Counted from the first letter of the stretch, positions 26,176 to 39,683 are shown. The stretch is DNA of 64,000 nucleotides from Latrodectus hesperus (GCA_037975125.1 CM075857.1:46133672-46197671); one strand, 5' to 3'. A program made the numbers and translations. The notes: generated by a model from the letters alone, not told the origin.

Positions 26176-26397
26176 GTGAGGTTCTTGACTGAGTCACGCC
26201 TAGTTTGCTCGCGAGAAGTCAATATTCTTCGCGAAATTTTGTTCCGACTTCGCATCAACGATCTTAATGATGAACAGAAGAGTGTAAGAGCGCAAACTCT
26301 CTTAAGGTCTTTCAAGCGAATCCGAGATTCCACAAAAGCACCATGCTCAGGTTCCTGCCGCAAATTGCACGCCGAAGTTGTGATTGGAACTCATTAG
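26176..26397 (+). CDS. Candidate terminal coding exon, unknown protein
   Basis: The exon follows the acceptor GATTGAATTTTTCAG ending at 26175 and is open in phase 0 for 73 codons to TAG. The peptide is charged and helix-like (SREVNILREILFRLRINDLN, then DEQKSVRAQTLLRSFKRI) and ends with three cysteines and HAEVVIGTH. This charged composition is unlike the AT-bias peptides elsewhere. GTGAGG right at the start could equally be read as a donor. The opposite strand is open too (26172-26363). An AATAAA lies near 26656. No family recognised and no upstream exon identified. Confidence 0.3.
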   Translation: MRFLTESRLVCSREVNILREILFRLRINDLNDEQKSVRAQTLLRSFKRIRDSTKAPCSGSCRKLHAEVVIGTH

Positions 26398-26399
26398 TT

Positions 26400-27895
<1,496 letters not shown>

Positions 27896-27899
27896 TAAA

Positions 27900-29800
27900 A
27901 CCGAGAGAAGTAAATGTTTCTATTATTCAGAATAATTTCATTTTTAATAAAAACTGAAGCAAAGAGCTGACTGAACGCAAAATTTTTCTCAATTGAGCAT
28001 TGCATATATAACAAAGTTGAAAAATAGAAAGAAATTTTAATACAAAAAAAAGCAAAATTGTTTAGCTTTTTTAAACAGATGTGAACAGTATATATTTTGA
28101 ATCACTTAACGAATGAAGACTTTATATGCTGGATTTCCCGACAACTGATTTGAAAATTAAGGGAAAAGAAATTTGTTAGCTTATTTTATTAGAAGTTTAA
28201 ATAAATAAGCTTTTATATCATACTGTACTTATTTCCTCCTATTTAAAAATATCTACCCTTGTTTTCAAATATAAGTTATGAATTATTAAACCAGTAAATA
28301 ATATAAATGCCATAAAATATACAAATTATTATATCAGAATGGTACGATTGGTATACAATTACGTTATATTTCAAATACATTTTCATAGAATAAATTTACA
28401 CATTAAATTATCAAGCTTAATTATCTGTTAATTAATAATTATCTCATAAAAATTTCATTACACTTTCACAGTGTTATCTCATACAATCTTTCTAAGATAT
28501 GCAATCATTCGAAAATTTCATTTTTTAGAAAATTAATAAGACGATTACTAAAATCTCCATTTAACATTTGTCACTGTACAAATTACAGATATATTGATTT
28601 ACCATAATTAATAACAGTTATCTCGATTTGAAGTAGCATTATTACTTACGATTCAGTTGCGGTTATACTAATTTTTGTGCATATACTAAAATTAAATCGA
28701 AAATTATTGTTGGTGAAATTCTAGGAATATATTCGCGCAAATTGTTTCTACATTATATTGAACGCAATGAATTCCCGATTAATATCCATACGCTTTTCAA
28801 CAGAGTTAGGAAATCAAGACTAGCAGATAATGTAGCTAAATGATAACCACGGTATAACATGATACATCATTTCTATCGATTATTAATTGCTGAATCACGA
28901 TAAATTTTAACATAAAATGATTCGATGTGATTTTATGGAAAATCAAACAATATACAGATGACAGAATTTAACTTGTTGAGGAAAACTGAATGCCACAAAA
29001 TCAGCATTCTTCTCTTTAATTTGATTAATAAAAATATTTTATATTTTCAACTGTCATCTTCTTTTCTTTTTAACCATTATTCGAATTACCTTCTTTTCGT
29101 ATCATATACGGAAGATATTTACTTTAATAATACAAAAAAGGATATCAAAATATTTCAGACAACTAATATAAAATTTTTCATCATGCTATAAAGTAATAGA
29201 TGATTTTCCCGTTGCTTTATATGGGAAGAACGATTATATGCAAATTTATATAATATATTATTTTCCAGTACATATTTCTATTTCAAAGTTTGTCATAAAA
29301 TTCAAATGAAAAATTCTTTCTTCGTAAAAATCTTTTTATATTTCAAATTTAATAAATTTTATAGCTTTAGATTATTGGTTATATAAAATTGTATTATATA
29401 ATCATTCGTCAAATAGTACCTTGTGCTAGAACCTCATAAAAGTACCATTACAAAAAAAATGGAGACAACATCATCATTTCATTGAAATAACACCCCACAT
29501 AGCATATCAAAAATAAAATTTTATTTCACAAACGTATAGTCTTTTATTTTTCCAACTGCAATATCGGAATTGATATTTATTTTCTGTTCTACAAAAAAAA
29601 ACTTATTTCCGTTCGGTATATGAAAAATCGATTATGTTTGTTATTGTATGTTTAACCTTACTCGTTATGTGAAACCCATGCCATAATTTGAACTCTCAGA
29701 TTTCGTTTTTTATCGCTATTATTATTATGTTTCCATCAGTTTCTATGTCGATTTTCATTTCTTTTAGCTGATATTTTTCTTTCTTTTTTATTTTTCTTAC
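27900..29800. other. AT-rich stretch, no gene seen
   Basis: AT-rich DNA. The 77-codon plus frame at 28958-29191 is Phe/Leu/Asn/Ile-rich with no splice support and is probably noise. Confidence 0.55.
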
Positions 29801-29824
29801 CTTTTTTTATTCTTACGGTCTCAG

Positions 29825-29874
29825 AATCCATCGAAGATCTCGCAGTAGTAAAGGTCTATGCCCGGTTGTTGCCC
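29825..29874 (+). CDS. Candidate 50-nt internal exon, unknown
   Basis: A very long pyrimidine tract (about 29770-29822) ends in TCAG at 29824, and a donor CCC|GTAAGT follows at 29875. In one frame the 50 nt read SIEDLAVVKVYARLLP after a split codon and leave in phase 0. A second frame is also open (IHRRSRSSKGLCPVVA). Both splice signals are good for this window. The exon is too short to identify. Its exit phase matches the entry phase of the candidate exon at 43904. Confidence 0.27.
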
Positions 29875-30069
29875 GTAAGTAAAAACATAGATTGGAGAAG
29901 AGCAGTAAAAAAAAAACTGGTTTGGTGCTTTCGCAAACTTGTAAACGTTTTATCGCCAACATTGTCGCCAAAAGCAATTCTCTGTTATTTGAAAAACGGG
30001 ATACTTTTCTAAGATTCGCATTTCCAGATTGACAAAAAATTTTAATATCAGTGAAATACAAAAAATTTT

Positions 30070-30990
30070 AATATCTAATATAAATAAAAAAATTTTCAAA
30101 ATTCAAACAGAATCAAGAGAAAACACATTTTCTATATATTTATAAATCTCCACGTGTGAATTCTGAAAGTTGATTTATTGCCTTGTGTAAATACAAATAG
30201 AATATTTTTTCAAATATTAAATAAATTTTAAAGTAATGCGGATTTATTTTACAAATTTAAATACTAAAATGAATTTCTGTGCTTAAAATTAATTTTTAAG
30301 CCATTTTGCTTTAGAAAAGCAAAAATAATTAGAGAATCGAATACAATTAAGAACAAAATTTTCTCTGGAATTTTCTGCAAACTGATAAACACTAAGATTT
30401 CTTGATGATAGAGTGTAAATGATACCAATTTTTTTTAAATATTTATATTTACATTTTAAATAAGTATTATTGCAACTAATAGCTCAAAAATCAAATAAGA
30501 AATCACAAGATTCTATTACATACAAATAATAATAACATTTTATGTGACTAAAACCAATCTTGAATTGTGTGATAATAATATCTATATGTTCTTTAAATTA
30601 AAGGATCCCATTTTACGATATAAATCAAATGATAATACCAAAATAACTGATATTTAATTTTTCAACATCATACTTATCCTTATAATGTACCTCCGCAAAA
30701 ATTTATTTCATTAAATGAAGCAAATATTTGCATACTATATAATCAACCTCTTTAAGACAGAAGCTAATATAAAAAATCGTATCTTAAAAATTTATCTTAA
30801 CAGATTCTACTTCTAATTTTATTAAGCTGATATAAATTTGTAACTTAGTAAAATATACTTATATTGAATTACAATTATTTATTTCTTAAATGATTGTACA
30901 GATTTCAAATTGTCTGACTGATATACATTATGCGTTAAAGTAAGTGTAATTCAATAAATCCAGTCACATAAAATTCAACGTTATGTTTAA
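30070..30990. other. AT-rich stretch, no gene seen
   Basis: AT-rich DNA without supported features up to the SINE insertion. Confidence 0.6.
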
Positions 30991-30995
30991 TTTCA

Positions 30996-31008
30996 CTGCT
31001 TTAGTATG
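30996..31008. repeat. Target-site duplication, left copy
   Basis: CTGCTTTAGTATG is repeated exactly at 31184-31196, flanking the SINE. A 13-bp duplication is typical of LINE-mediated retroposition. Confidence 0.9.
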
Positions 31009-31183
31009 GTTGGTTTGTTTGTCGCTCAACGGTCATTTTTTGCACACGAGGGCTAATTAGACCGGGACTTACGGCTTAAAGTGGATTCCGAACCACTACA
31101 AACATCCATGCCCAAGGTGGGATTCGAACCCACGAACTGTTGAACCGAAGGCAAGAGCGCTAACCATTCGGCTGCCAGCTCGG
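31009..31183 (-). mobile_element. tRNA-derived SINE, about 175 bp
   Basis: Read on the minus strand, the element starts near 31183 with a tRNA-like head. It has an A-box region TGGCAGCCGAATGGTTAGC (31159-31177) and a perfect B box GGTTCGAATCC (31120-31130), the two parts of an internal RNA polymerase III promoter. A tRNA-unrelated body follows, containing a small hairpin (AGTGG...CCACT), and the 3' end is CAAACAAACC with no poly-A tail. Exact 13-bp direct repeats flank it. The head is not a functional tRNA gene, because the acceptor pairing is incomplete. The SINE would have been mobilised by a partner LINE that is not in this window. Family name unknown to me. Confidence 0.88.
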
Positions 31184-31196
31184 CTGCTTTAGTATG
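31184..31196. repeat. Target-site duplication, right copy
   Basis: Exact second copy of the 13-bp word at 30996-31008. The lack of mismatches suggests a fairly recent insertion. Confidence 0.9.
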
Positions 31197-31199
31197 ATA

Positions 31200-31785
31200 T
31201 CCAAGAAAAACTCATCAACATTCCCGAAGTTTTCAAGATTCCTTTAAAGAATACTGAAACTTAGGATTTATCTCAGATAAAAATGACCAGGAATTATTTG
31301 GAAGCAAATATATATTATTTAAAAAAAATTAATTAAGGCTTATAAATTATGCAAAAATCTCAAATATATAAAAAAAATTACATATTTTTTCAATGTAATT
31401 TGACTTTAGTAACATCATTAATATTTATTCCGAAAATCCGATAAATAATTTTTATTCATTTATTTAGAATATAATTACACATACCTGAATGAATATTCTA
31501 TACCAATAAAAATTATTTTTGTTACTATTAAGAAAATAAATAAAAAGTTTTTTGATAAAATTTACCAACTATTTTTAAGTTGAAATATTTTTGTGAGTAA
31601 ATTAAATAGACAATGTTATAACTGTTTATGTATTAATACAATTTACAGTATATATTGAAGAAATACATTTTTGTTAAAAACATTCAATAATTTATCTTTC
31701 AATTTTGAAATAAATTTGAAAAGAAAAGTGAATATATCAGCTTAATATCAGTTAGTTGCAAGAATATATTTATTTAAATTATGAA
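31200..31785. other. AT-rich stretch, no gene seen
   Basis: AT-rich DNA with no supported feature. Confidence 0.6.

Positions 31786-31788
<3 letters not shown>

Positions 31789-31876
<88 letters not shown>
31789..31876. repeat. (AT)n microsatellite, about 88 bp
   Basis: Pure TA dinucleotide repeat. The apparent 87-codon ORF over it (31756-32019) is an artefact of the repeat, giving alternating Tyr-Ile. Confidence 0.95.
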
Positions 31877-31878
<2 letters not shown>

Positions 31879-31879
31879 T

Positions 31880-33400
31880 ATTTCTTTCGCTGCCTAGCTA
31901 TGAACAAGTACTTTATTGAGTTACTGAAGAAGTCTTTCAACCGCTATTTCTTAGTGCACAAGGTCTATCATCTCATTGTTAAGTTTTTGCCTTTTTTCAT
32001 TTATTTTTATTTTCAGTAGTTTGAGGAATCCACTAAAATAAATAATTGTATTTTTATATCTTTTACATTCTTGTTCGTTTCCCCTATGAGAAATTTACGG
32101 GGTTGAATCATTCTCGTCCACTTTCACTGATACACCACAATTGTTAAAATCATTGTCTCAGCTGTTATTGTATTACTATGGAGGAGACTTAAGAATAAAA
32201 GGCGGACGTTGATTTGTATTGTTAGTATTTTCTGGAAAATTGCATCGAAAAAAATGAGACTTTTGACTTTGGCCTTTCTGCTCATTTACAAGCCAAACAA
32301 AGTAGTTTTGTGTGGTGGAGTTTGCTCTAGCATTTTTCTCTATTACACCTTTCTAAAATTTCTCATCTCTACAATTTTTGATGTTCAAGAGTAAAAAATA
32401 AGAAATTATACTAATAAGTATATCATAATACTTAATAGTATAATACTTGTACTAATACAACAAATAATAATAGTGAAAGAAACCAAGAATCTAATAAATA
32501 CATAATATCCATAACTTAATACAAATAATAACAATACTTATTAATAAATAAATATATTTTAGTGTTTATCAAAATCACAAGAGTTTTACCCATCTTATTT
32601 TCTTTATAGCTTTTTCTTACTTTTAACTTATTTGCAAAAAAATTTAAAGATAAGAAATTTAATTCTTTTTTGCTTAAAATTTTGAATAATTTATATAGAA
32701 ATTTATTTTCAAAATGTATAGCGGTTTATTTTATCGTATATTCGGCGGTGGTGCGTAAATTTACATAACTTAATGATGATAATAATAATAAAAAATTTTT
32801 CTCGTAGAACAGAAATCTACAAATCATATCTAATTGTAGATAGAAATAATCGAATGATTCTGTTTTCTAACATTCCGTAACTAAAAATTTTTAATCCTAA
32901 TTATTAATTGAACCATAAAATTTAATATTAATTTGTGTACCATTCTGGTTTATCGAGGCTTCAATGATACTTTTTGGTTTAGAATTCAAAAGAAATTAAA
33001 ATATAAAAATATAGTTTTCAAACTTCAAATTCAAACCAAAATTCTAAAATGCATAGAATTAAATACTGATATATCCTTTAATTATTTTTCTATTAATTTA
33101 TTCCTCTCAATGATCTTTTTTTTTTCGGTATCATTCAAATAAATGTCCAAACATCAGTAGACAAATATTCTATTTTTGAAGCATGAAACTTTTAAATAAA
33201 TTTTTAGAAAGTATTTCGATAGTTTATTTGACATCCGAATCTTGAAACTTTGGATTTTATTACTTTTTTTTACCGCTCACATTTTTATACTTGAATAGTT
33301 ATCCTATCTCTCTCATAGGAATAGAAATCGAATCAATTCAAACATAATTTCAAATACGCTATCCTAAATTTACGCTTGTCTCAACGGTGTCTTCTGAAGT
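31880..33400. other. AT-rich stretch, no gene seen
   Basis: AT-rich DNA with poly-ATA segments at 32400-32560. Frames at 32209 and 32933 have no support. Confidence 0.55.
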
Positions 33401-33539
33401 CTCTGTTGAACCCTTAATCTCTAAAACTAATAACCATAATTCACCAACTCTCAATCTCTTCTTAAATGTTCTAAAGATACAAAGTCAGGTCAAAGAAAGT
33501 GAAGAGTTTTAGGTGAAAAAAAATTCATTTCTCAGTTCA

Positions 33540-33860
33540 AAAGTGATTGCCACCCATTCCCACCTTAAATATCAAAATAAAAGACGCCCCACCCTTCGGT
33601 CTCACTGTTAGAGGTCCGTAATTTAGTTTCGTGGCTGGGGGGTGGAGAGAGAATTAAAATGAAAGAAGGTGTGAAGACTGCGCCGATGGGGGGAGGAGGA
33701 GAACTTTAAGAAAACTAAACAGTGAAGAAAATGAAGCGCAATAGGACGGAATAATAGAAATTGTGACAGCCGGAGATTCGACTTCGACGAAAGCGAAAAT
33801 TACAATGTAAGGAGTGTTTTGACCTTTTCGTTCCCTAGGAGGAATCAAGAAGATCCGTCA
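33540..33860. other. Strand-asymmetric GC-richer island
   Basis: The plus strand is purine-rich (GGGGGGTGGAGAGAG near 33637 and GGGGGGAGGAGGAG near 33689), so the minus strand is pyrimidine-rich and holds several acceptor-like sequences, for example CTCTCCACCCCCCAG and GATTCCTCCTAG. A minus frame at 33654-33848 is open after the latter. The GA-rich runs could equally bind GAGA-type factors. No gene can be asserted. Confidence 0.3.
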
Positions 33861-34499
33861 TTCCTTTTATAAATAATTTTTTTTCTGCTTTTGTGGCCAA
33901 AATTCGTGACACAGTTGGATTGGATATACTTTTGCAATTTTGCTTAGCATCAAATAAGATGTTTTTATAAACTTGAAATGTCTCAACCCATCCAAGTGAT
34001 GAGCTGTCAAAATGAGAAAGGAAGATTTTCTTATGCATGCTATGTGTACATAGTATTTCTTATATTCTCTCGGTATTAAACATATGACGCTAATAAAGAT
34101 GCCAACATTGGTATATTTATCATATTAATGTTTATAAAAAATATCGATATCTTGGATACTTACAAACCACAAATTTGGTACAACATTAGCACCTTTTTCA
34201 ATGAAGAACTTCAAGAAAAGGCAATGGAATTGGGCTTTTATTATATCAGCACTTCATTACTGACACTAATAGAGACACTAACATTTTATATCATGCCATA
34301 CTTTTTCAGTTTTTTCGTAAATTAGTTTTCCAGAATTATAAAAAACAATAGTTCATCCTTAAAGGTATAAACATGTCATTAAAAGATAATTTTGAATGTA
34401 CTTAAACATATAGAAACAGCTTCAGTATTAGCAACATTAACTGTCGCAAATAACTCTTCAAGAGTTAATCATACATTTTAGTCTGTTTAAGAAATGCGC

Positions 34500-34965
34500 A
34501 GTATTTGTTCATTTGGTCTTCAACATATTTTTTTGAGAATAATACGTGTCTTCGGGTGCTGTGAAATGAAACGCTTCAAGGTTTCGTTTTATTTTTATCT
34601 TTAAGACGAGTCTTAGGTTAAAACTAAGAAACCAAATATGGAACATAAATTCCACACAGCCAAATTCCACCTGGTTACTTTTCTGGTCACGTGAGATCAC
34701 TTGAAACCGAAACAACCGGTTGAAATAAAAAGCGCAAAAGGATGAGCCGACAACAGCTTTTGCAAGACTCTTTTAAAGTTTCTCATAATACGAACAGACT
34801 GAAAGGTCAGTTCTGATTACACTGTTTGAACCTGACCTGTCTCCTTATAAGCACTTGTCGGTAAACACGCTGCAGACTACGAAATGACGTTGAAGACGAC
34901 GTAATGAAAGGAGCTTTGCGGCCCCGTTCTCTTTGGCAGAGTTGAGTTGCAAAATTCCTTGTTAA
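34500..34965. other. GC-balanced island with open minus frame and paired half sites
   Basis: On the minus strand an acceptor-like TTTTACTCTCATTAG (cut at 34966/34965) is followed by a 52-codon frame ending at 34807-34809, containing ERGRKAPFITSSSTSFRSLQ and RVYRQVLIRRQ. A second minus frame in the same island is also open for 38 codons. The plus strand carries AGGTCAG (34804-34810) and its reverse complement CTGACCT (34832-34838), plus CACGTG near 34687 and TGACGT near 34884. A conserved regulatory element and a terminal exon fit about equally. Confidence 0.22.
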
Positions 34966-34999
34966 CTAATGAGAGTAAAATGTCTGAATTAAAATGTAT

Positions 35000-37480
35000 T
35001 TTCTACACAGCGAAAGTAAACATTATTATATTCTGCATTAAAATACTTTTATTCTGCATGAATGATTTTATTTTAATATCTTTTTTTATAGTCTTTACAT
35101 TTTAATGTTTCTAGTTGCTTTCAGATATTTGATGCAATTATTTTTCTTTCGATTTTGGAAAATGTATATTTAATTGTTTTAATAATTACACATTGAATGG
35201 AAGGATAGCAAAAATGAATGCTGTGATAAAAAAAATAAATCAAACTCTTTAAATTATCTATCTCACTGTGAAGAAAATGAATAATTTTTGTAAGTGCATC
35301 CGGAAACTTGTATTACGCAATCAGTTTAATGTTAAAAATAATTTAAGCATTTGCAGTAAATGTTTCCATTTAATAAAATACGATCATAATTTTAAAATTT
35401 AAGATTTTAAGGTTAATTTTTACTATCCCAAATATAATTTCTTTTTTGAGAATATAAATTTAAAAAAAACTAAGCTTTAGTTTTACTAAATGAATGACAT
35501 TTTTGCAAACATTAATGATTCCTAAAAATAATTAATCAAAAGAAATGGAAAAGCTTATAGTTTCTTCGCCTTTGATAATTACATTTTTTAAATAATAGAG
35601 TAAAATGAAAATAACTCATAAAATATTTTTCAACAGTTTGTAGGCGTTTTTGCCGCAAAAGCTCTCCATTTCATAACTTTACAAAATGTCATTAAAAGGA
35701 TTTCTCATAATTAAAATATGGTGAGAAATTATTTCAAACTAAGTTATTTTCCTAAAAATTTAAATTATTCAACATAAAATTTGATCATAAATTTTGTCGA
35801 ATAATAAAATCAGGAAAAAACTATTTTTATATTCACCCTTTCATCTGCATAAATTTTTGCATGTTAGCTTCCAGGATTTGCCTAAACAATTATACTTTTT
35901 AAAAGTCTGATGTTTAATTTCCTTTGCGTTTAAAGCAAAAACCGTTTACTAGCAATCATCAGTTTTAACTAATTAAATGTAGACTGATTTTCCGTTAGGG
36001 CACATCAGATGGTTTTTATTTAATGAAAATGTCCCATTTTTATGCAAGAAAAAATATTCAACAACAAAAAGAAACTATAGGAGAAATGGATTCGCCTTTT
36101 TATTACTTTGTTCTCATTTTCTGAAGGATAGCAACATTTTGAAATATAACGTCACATTTGACACCTTGAAAAATTTTAAGATTGAAAAGTAACACCTCAT
36201 TTGAATATCCTCCTACGTCTTTTTCTACAGTTGTCAGAATAGAAGATTTCAGTATAATTTCCAAAAGAAATAAGTTAACTTTCTTTTTGATGTATGACAT
36301 AAACAGAAATTTAAATAATAAAAAATAATAAATTAATTAATTTTTATTACTCTACAATATTATATTATGATTTAATTTTTTTACAAATCTATAAATACCT
36401 TTTTATTTCAAAATTAATATTTCATCCAAATTATTCCATTCAATTAATGCATATTTGGCGTCATGACTAAAATAACGTTTTGCAAAACTTAACAAATAGG
36501 ATACAAAATTATATCATCGATACATTGCTGAGAAACATTTTATGAATCAGAAAAATCTATCTTTAACTTGTTTTTTATCATTATCTTTCTTTTTAAAATA
36601 TTCTTATTATTTAATTCAGTAAAATTTCTAGTTACACTTTTCAGTTTGAAAGCAATAAAGAATAAATTAGTTTACAGTGCATTAGAATTAAAATTATAGA
36701 TAACATATTTTATAATTATTGTTTTTGGCAATAACAAATTACTTTTTTCTAAATTTTAATTTTATAAAATGGTACAACGCACTTTTAAAATTTTTAATTT
36801 GCATTTTTTATTAAATTCCTAATTTACGTAAATGAAAGAGAAAAAAATAGAATGTTGCTTTGTAAAAACACTCTATTTTTTTCAATTTTTTATAATAATT
36901 AAAAAAATATTTAATAATTAAGATCACTGAATAAATAAAATTAACAATTGCAAATAATTTTTGGAATGAATAATTAGAATTTCTATTATTTTGCATGATT
37001 TTTTCTATGTTTAATAAAATAGAAATTAATGATCGATAAAATTAATAATGATAATAAAAAAAATTATTTGATTATCATAATCTTAAGTCGTCCTCAACAG
37101 AATAATTAAGAATTCATTTAAGAATTACGCAAATGAAACTTACTTTTTAATAAAACAAATTTCAAATTTAATATTTAATAACTTGAATTTATATTAGTTT
37201 CTATAAGTTCTTTGGTATTTGATAAAACAAAAATTAATAATTGATTTTTAAAATGAGGAAGTTTTATTACTATATTCTAATAAGAAAGAATTTACAAACT
37301 TTCTGCATGTTGTTCTCCTCTTTATTTTACCACAGAATCGGTAGATGAAAAATTTAGATCACTTTAGCATTAGCAGCAAATGATCACAATCTTCTAATAA
37401 TCCCATCTGTAGAAAAAATTATTTGAAATTTCTTTGTTTTACTAACATGATATTCGTGAAATAAAACATAAAATGGTAAG
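35000..37480. other. AT-rich stretch, no gene seen
   Basis: AT-rich DNA. Frames at 36103-36300 and 36811-36996 are Phe/Lys/Ile/Asn-rich and unsupported. Confidence 0.6.
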
Positions 37481-37609
37481 TTTAACTCCCCAGTATGCCT
37501 TACATTTAAATTAAAACTTTTGCATGAAGAAGCAATGAAGACCTCAACGGTGTAAGTGATATAAAATTGCTAACCAACGCGGAACGAAGTATCAATTACT
37601 ACTTCGCAG

Positions 37610-37804
37610 TTAATAAATCTTTGGGAGAAAGGAGTCTGTAGAACAACCTGAGAAGTAATTTTGGAGTACAATAAGAAAGTCCTGCTGTGGAACTTCAGAG
37701 GTTTGTTGCGACAAGAGGTCGGGGACCTCTAGAGCCGCGTTAAACGACATTCGCTTTGCTGTTGTTGAACAAAAGATACATTTCTCTTGTCGAGGTGGGA
37801 TGCC
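37610..37804 (-). CDS. Candidate small ORF or terminal exon, unknown
   Basis: In a 450-bp GC-balanced island one minus frame is open for 64 codons, bounded by TAA at 37805-37807 and its own stop TAA at 37610-37612. An ATG at 37748-37750 would give a 46-residue peptide, MSFNAALEVPDLLSQQ..., ending in DSFLPKIY. Upstream of the ATG the frame includes a CIFC motif. No acceptor stands out at the upstream end, which is occupied by a strong hairpin (37807-37838). Inside the frame is a perfect 7-bp palindrome, AGAGGTC-GGG-GACCTCT (37714-37730). No family recognised. Confidence 0.2.
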   Translation of the reverse strand, partial: GIPPRQEKCIFCSTTAKRMSFNAALEVPDLLSQQTSEVPQQDFLIVLQNYFSGCSTDSFLPKIY

Positions 37805-37806
37805 TT

Positions 37807-37838
37807 ACGTGCTCACCATATCTATACGGTGAGAACGT
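37807..37838. repeat. 11-bp inverted repeat, one mismatch, 10-nt loop
   Basis: ACGTGCTCACC at 37807-37817 pairs with GGTGAGAACGT at 37828-37838 with a single mismatch, around loop ATATCTATAC. It is much more GC-rich than most hairpins in this window. Confidence 0.75.
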
Positions 37839-38039
37839 CACTTAGGATATGAGCAATGCCACTTCCGTATAAGCCTTGATAGATTGGTTATCCCACGGAC
37901 ACTAATTTGTTTGTGGAGTCGACATGTCAAAATCCGCTCAGGCTATTGAAGCATAACTTTTAGCCGATGATATTCCAGATAAGCAAGCGCATCAGATGAT
38001 AAGGAAAATAACCCATATTAATTAAGATACTGTACGTAA

Positions 38040-39340
38040 TCACACACAAAATATTTTTGATCTAACAATAGAATAAAAAATTTAAAAATAAAAACGCATT
38101 TAACAATTTTGCATGTTTTTCTTTTATGTGGGCTTTTTATGTCTGAAGACATGTATAATAGTTAATTCTTGTGATTTTTAAAATAAAATGATGTTTACTT
38201 TAAAATAATAAAAATATATCCTTTTTAAACACTCTATTTTAATAAATTAAAATTTTAACAAAAATTATTTGTTATTGTTAATAAATTAATATTATAATTA
38301 ATTAATTCGTTACGTATTTCGAATCATAAATGTTATGGAACTTTTAAATAAAATACTCAATGGAAGGTTATTTTTGAAAATCTGCTCAAGAGTATTGAGT
38401 TAAATGACAATCACTACTTAATTGTGACATCCTTTTACTGATCCAGTTCCCATAATCAATATTTTTATTACATACTTCTACTCTTTTGTTGATTACAAAA
38501 CGCATACTAATGCCAATTCTAGGGCTCTAAAACCATGATTTATGAGTTTTTGAGGTACATGATTATCTTAAAAAATTCAGACGATCATTTCTTGAATTTT
38601 GAGTGAAATATTATATGTAAATGTTGTCTGACCTAAGACATGATATTGTCATTGTATAACAAAGAATTATTTTCTTATGTGATATAATGTCAATATCCAT
38701 GTAGTTATATCTATTTACATTACATGTATCCTTTCTAACTTTCATTAGGATATGAATTCTTAAACTGAGTAGTTAATAAGATCATATTATATTATTTTTT
38801 GTATATTTTGCTCTTGCTGTTTTAACATTAAAATACATCTTGATATTGATTATAAAACTAATTGATATTTTATTTTACAAAAGGTAACCACTTTTACCCA
38901 ATTAAACAGTGTATTTAAATTCTTATTTCAAAATTAAAGCATAAATATATATAAAAGGAACAGTACAACATTTTAACGCAGCAATGATTTCCTTGATAAC
39001 AAATTTAATTTTTGTTGCTCAGCTTTTAAATTTTATTGGTTTTTCCAAATGACAAACTATCAGATAAATATCGCAATAAAATTTCACAGGAATGAATATT
39101 TCTATGGGAAAACTGGTAACTGAAATAAATTTAATTTTGTTTAACGTATAACCTTTTGTTTGGTTATATTTCACAAAAATTAAAAATGCTTAGGATTTTA
39201 AGGGAAGAATGCAATTCTTTTGAAATCGGTATCATTATTTCTCTGAAAATTTTATTGTGTATATCGATTTTACATACTGCTCATGCATACTTAATATTAT
39301 AAGTTCATGAAATTATAAAAATCCATATCAAAATAAAAAT
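38040..39340. other. AT-rich stretch, no gene seen
   Basis: AT-rich DNA without supported features. Confidence 0.6.
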
Positions 39341-39348
39341 AAAAATGT

Positions 39349-39370
39349 CATAATGTTAAGTGACATTATG
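39349..39370. repeat. Inverted repeat, 8-bp arms
   Basis: CATAATGT at 39349-39356 and ACATTATG at 39363-39370, separated by six bases. Confidence 0.65.
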
Positions 39371-39444
39371 CTAAAATTTCTTCTATGAGCACTTTGCAAG
39401 CGATTCTATTTCTGTACTTTACTACTTTATTAACTTCAAAATAA

Positions 39445-39570
39445 ATGTCTAAGAAGCAGATGTGTACCAGCAATTATTGCATTGGAGATGATGCGAATCA
39501 AATAACAAAAGCTGAACCATGTGAATCACTGTACGATAGCTGCATGGAAGATGCTTATTATCAATTTTAA
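39445..39570 (+). CDS. Candidate 41-aa small ORF with four cysteines
   Basis: The ORF starts at a true ATG immediately after a TAA (MSKKQMCTSNYCIGDDANQI) and ends MEDAYYQF before TAA. It has four cysteines and many acidic residues. There is no signal peptide. After two stops the same frame is open again to about 39692, so this may be the start of a decayed coding region rather than a functional short gene. No family recognised. Confidence 0.18.
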   Translation: MSKKQMCTSNYCIGDDANQITKAEPCESLYDSCMEDAYYQF

Positions 39571-39683
39571 TTTCGAGCTGCTGCCATGGGCAGTCAGTCT
39601 ACTTGCAAATAATCAGAATTGATCTGCCATGACGACCTCGAAACTGTCCCAGATTCGACAACCTCCTTCTTTTCTCTTTTAAG

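Noticed and set aside
29813..30061. 82-codon minus frame over the 29.85 kb island
   Set aside because: It begins with TTG rather than ATG and has no acceptor, and half of it lies in AT-rich DNA.
31116..31177. Functional tRNA gene
   Set aside because: A and B boxes are present, but acceptor-stem pairing is incomplete, extra non-tRNA sequence continues to 31009 and target-site duplications flank the whole unit, so it is a SINE head.
31756..32019. 87-codon frame with Tyr-Ile repeats
   Set aside because: It is a translation of the (AT)n microsatellite.
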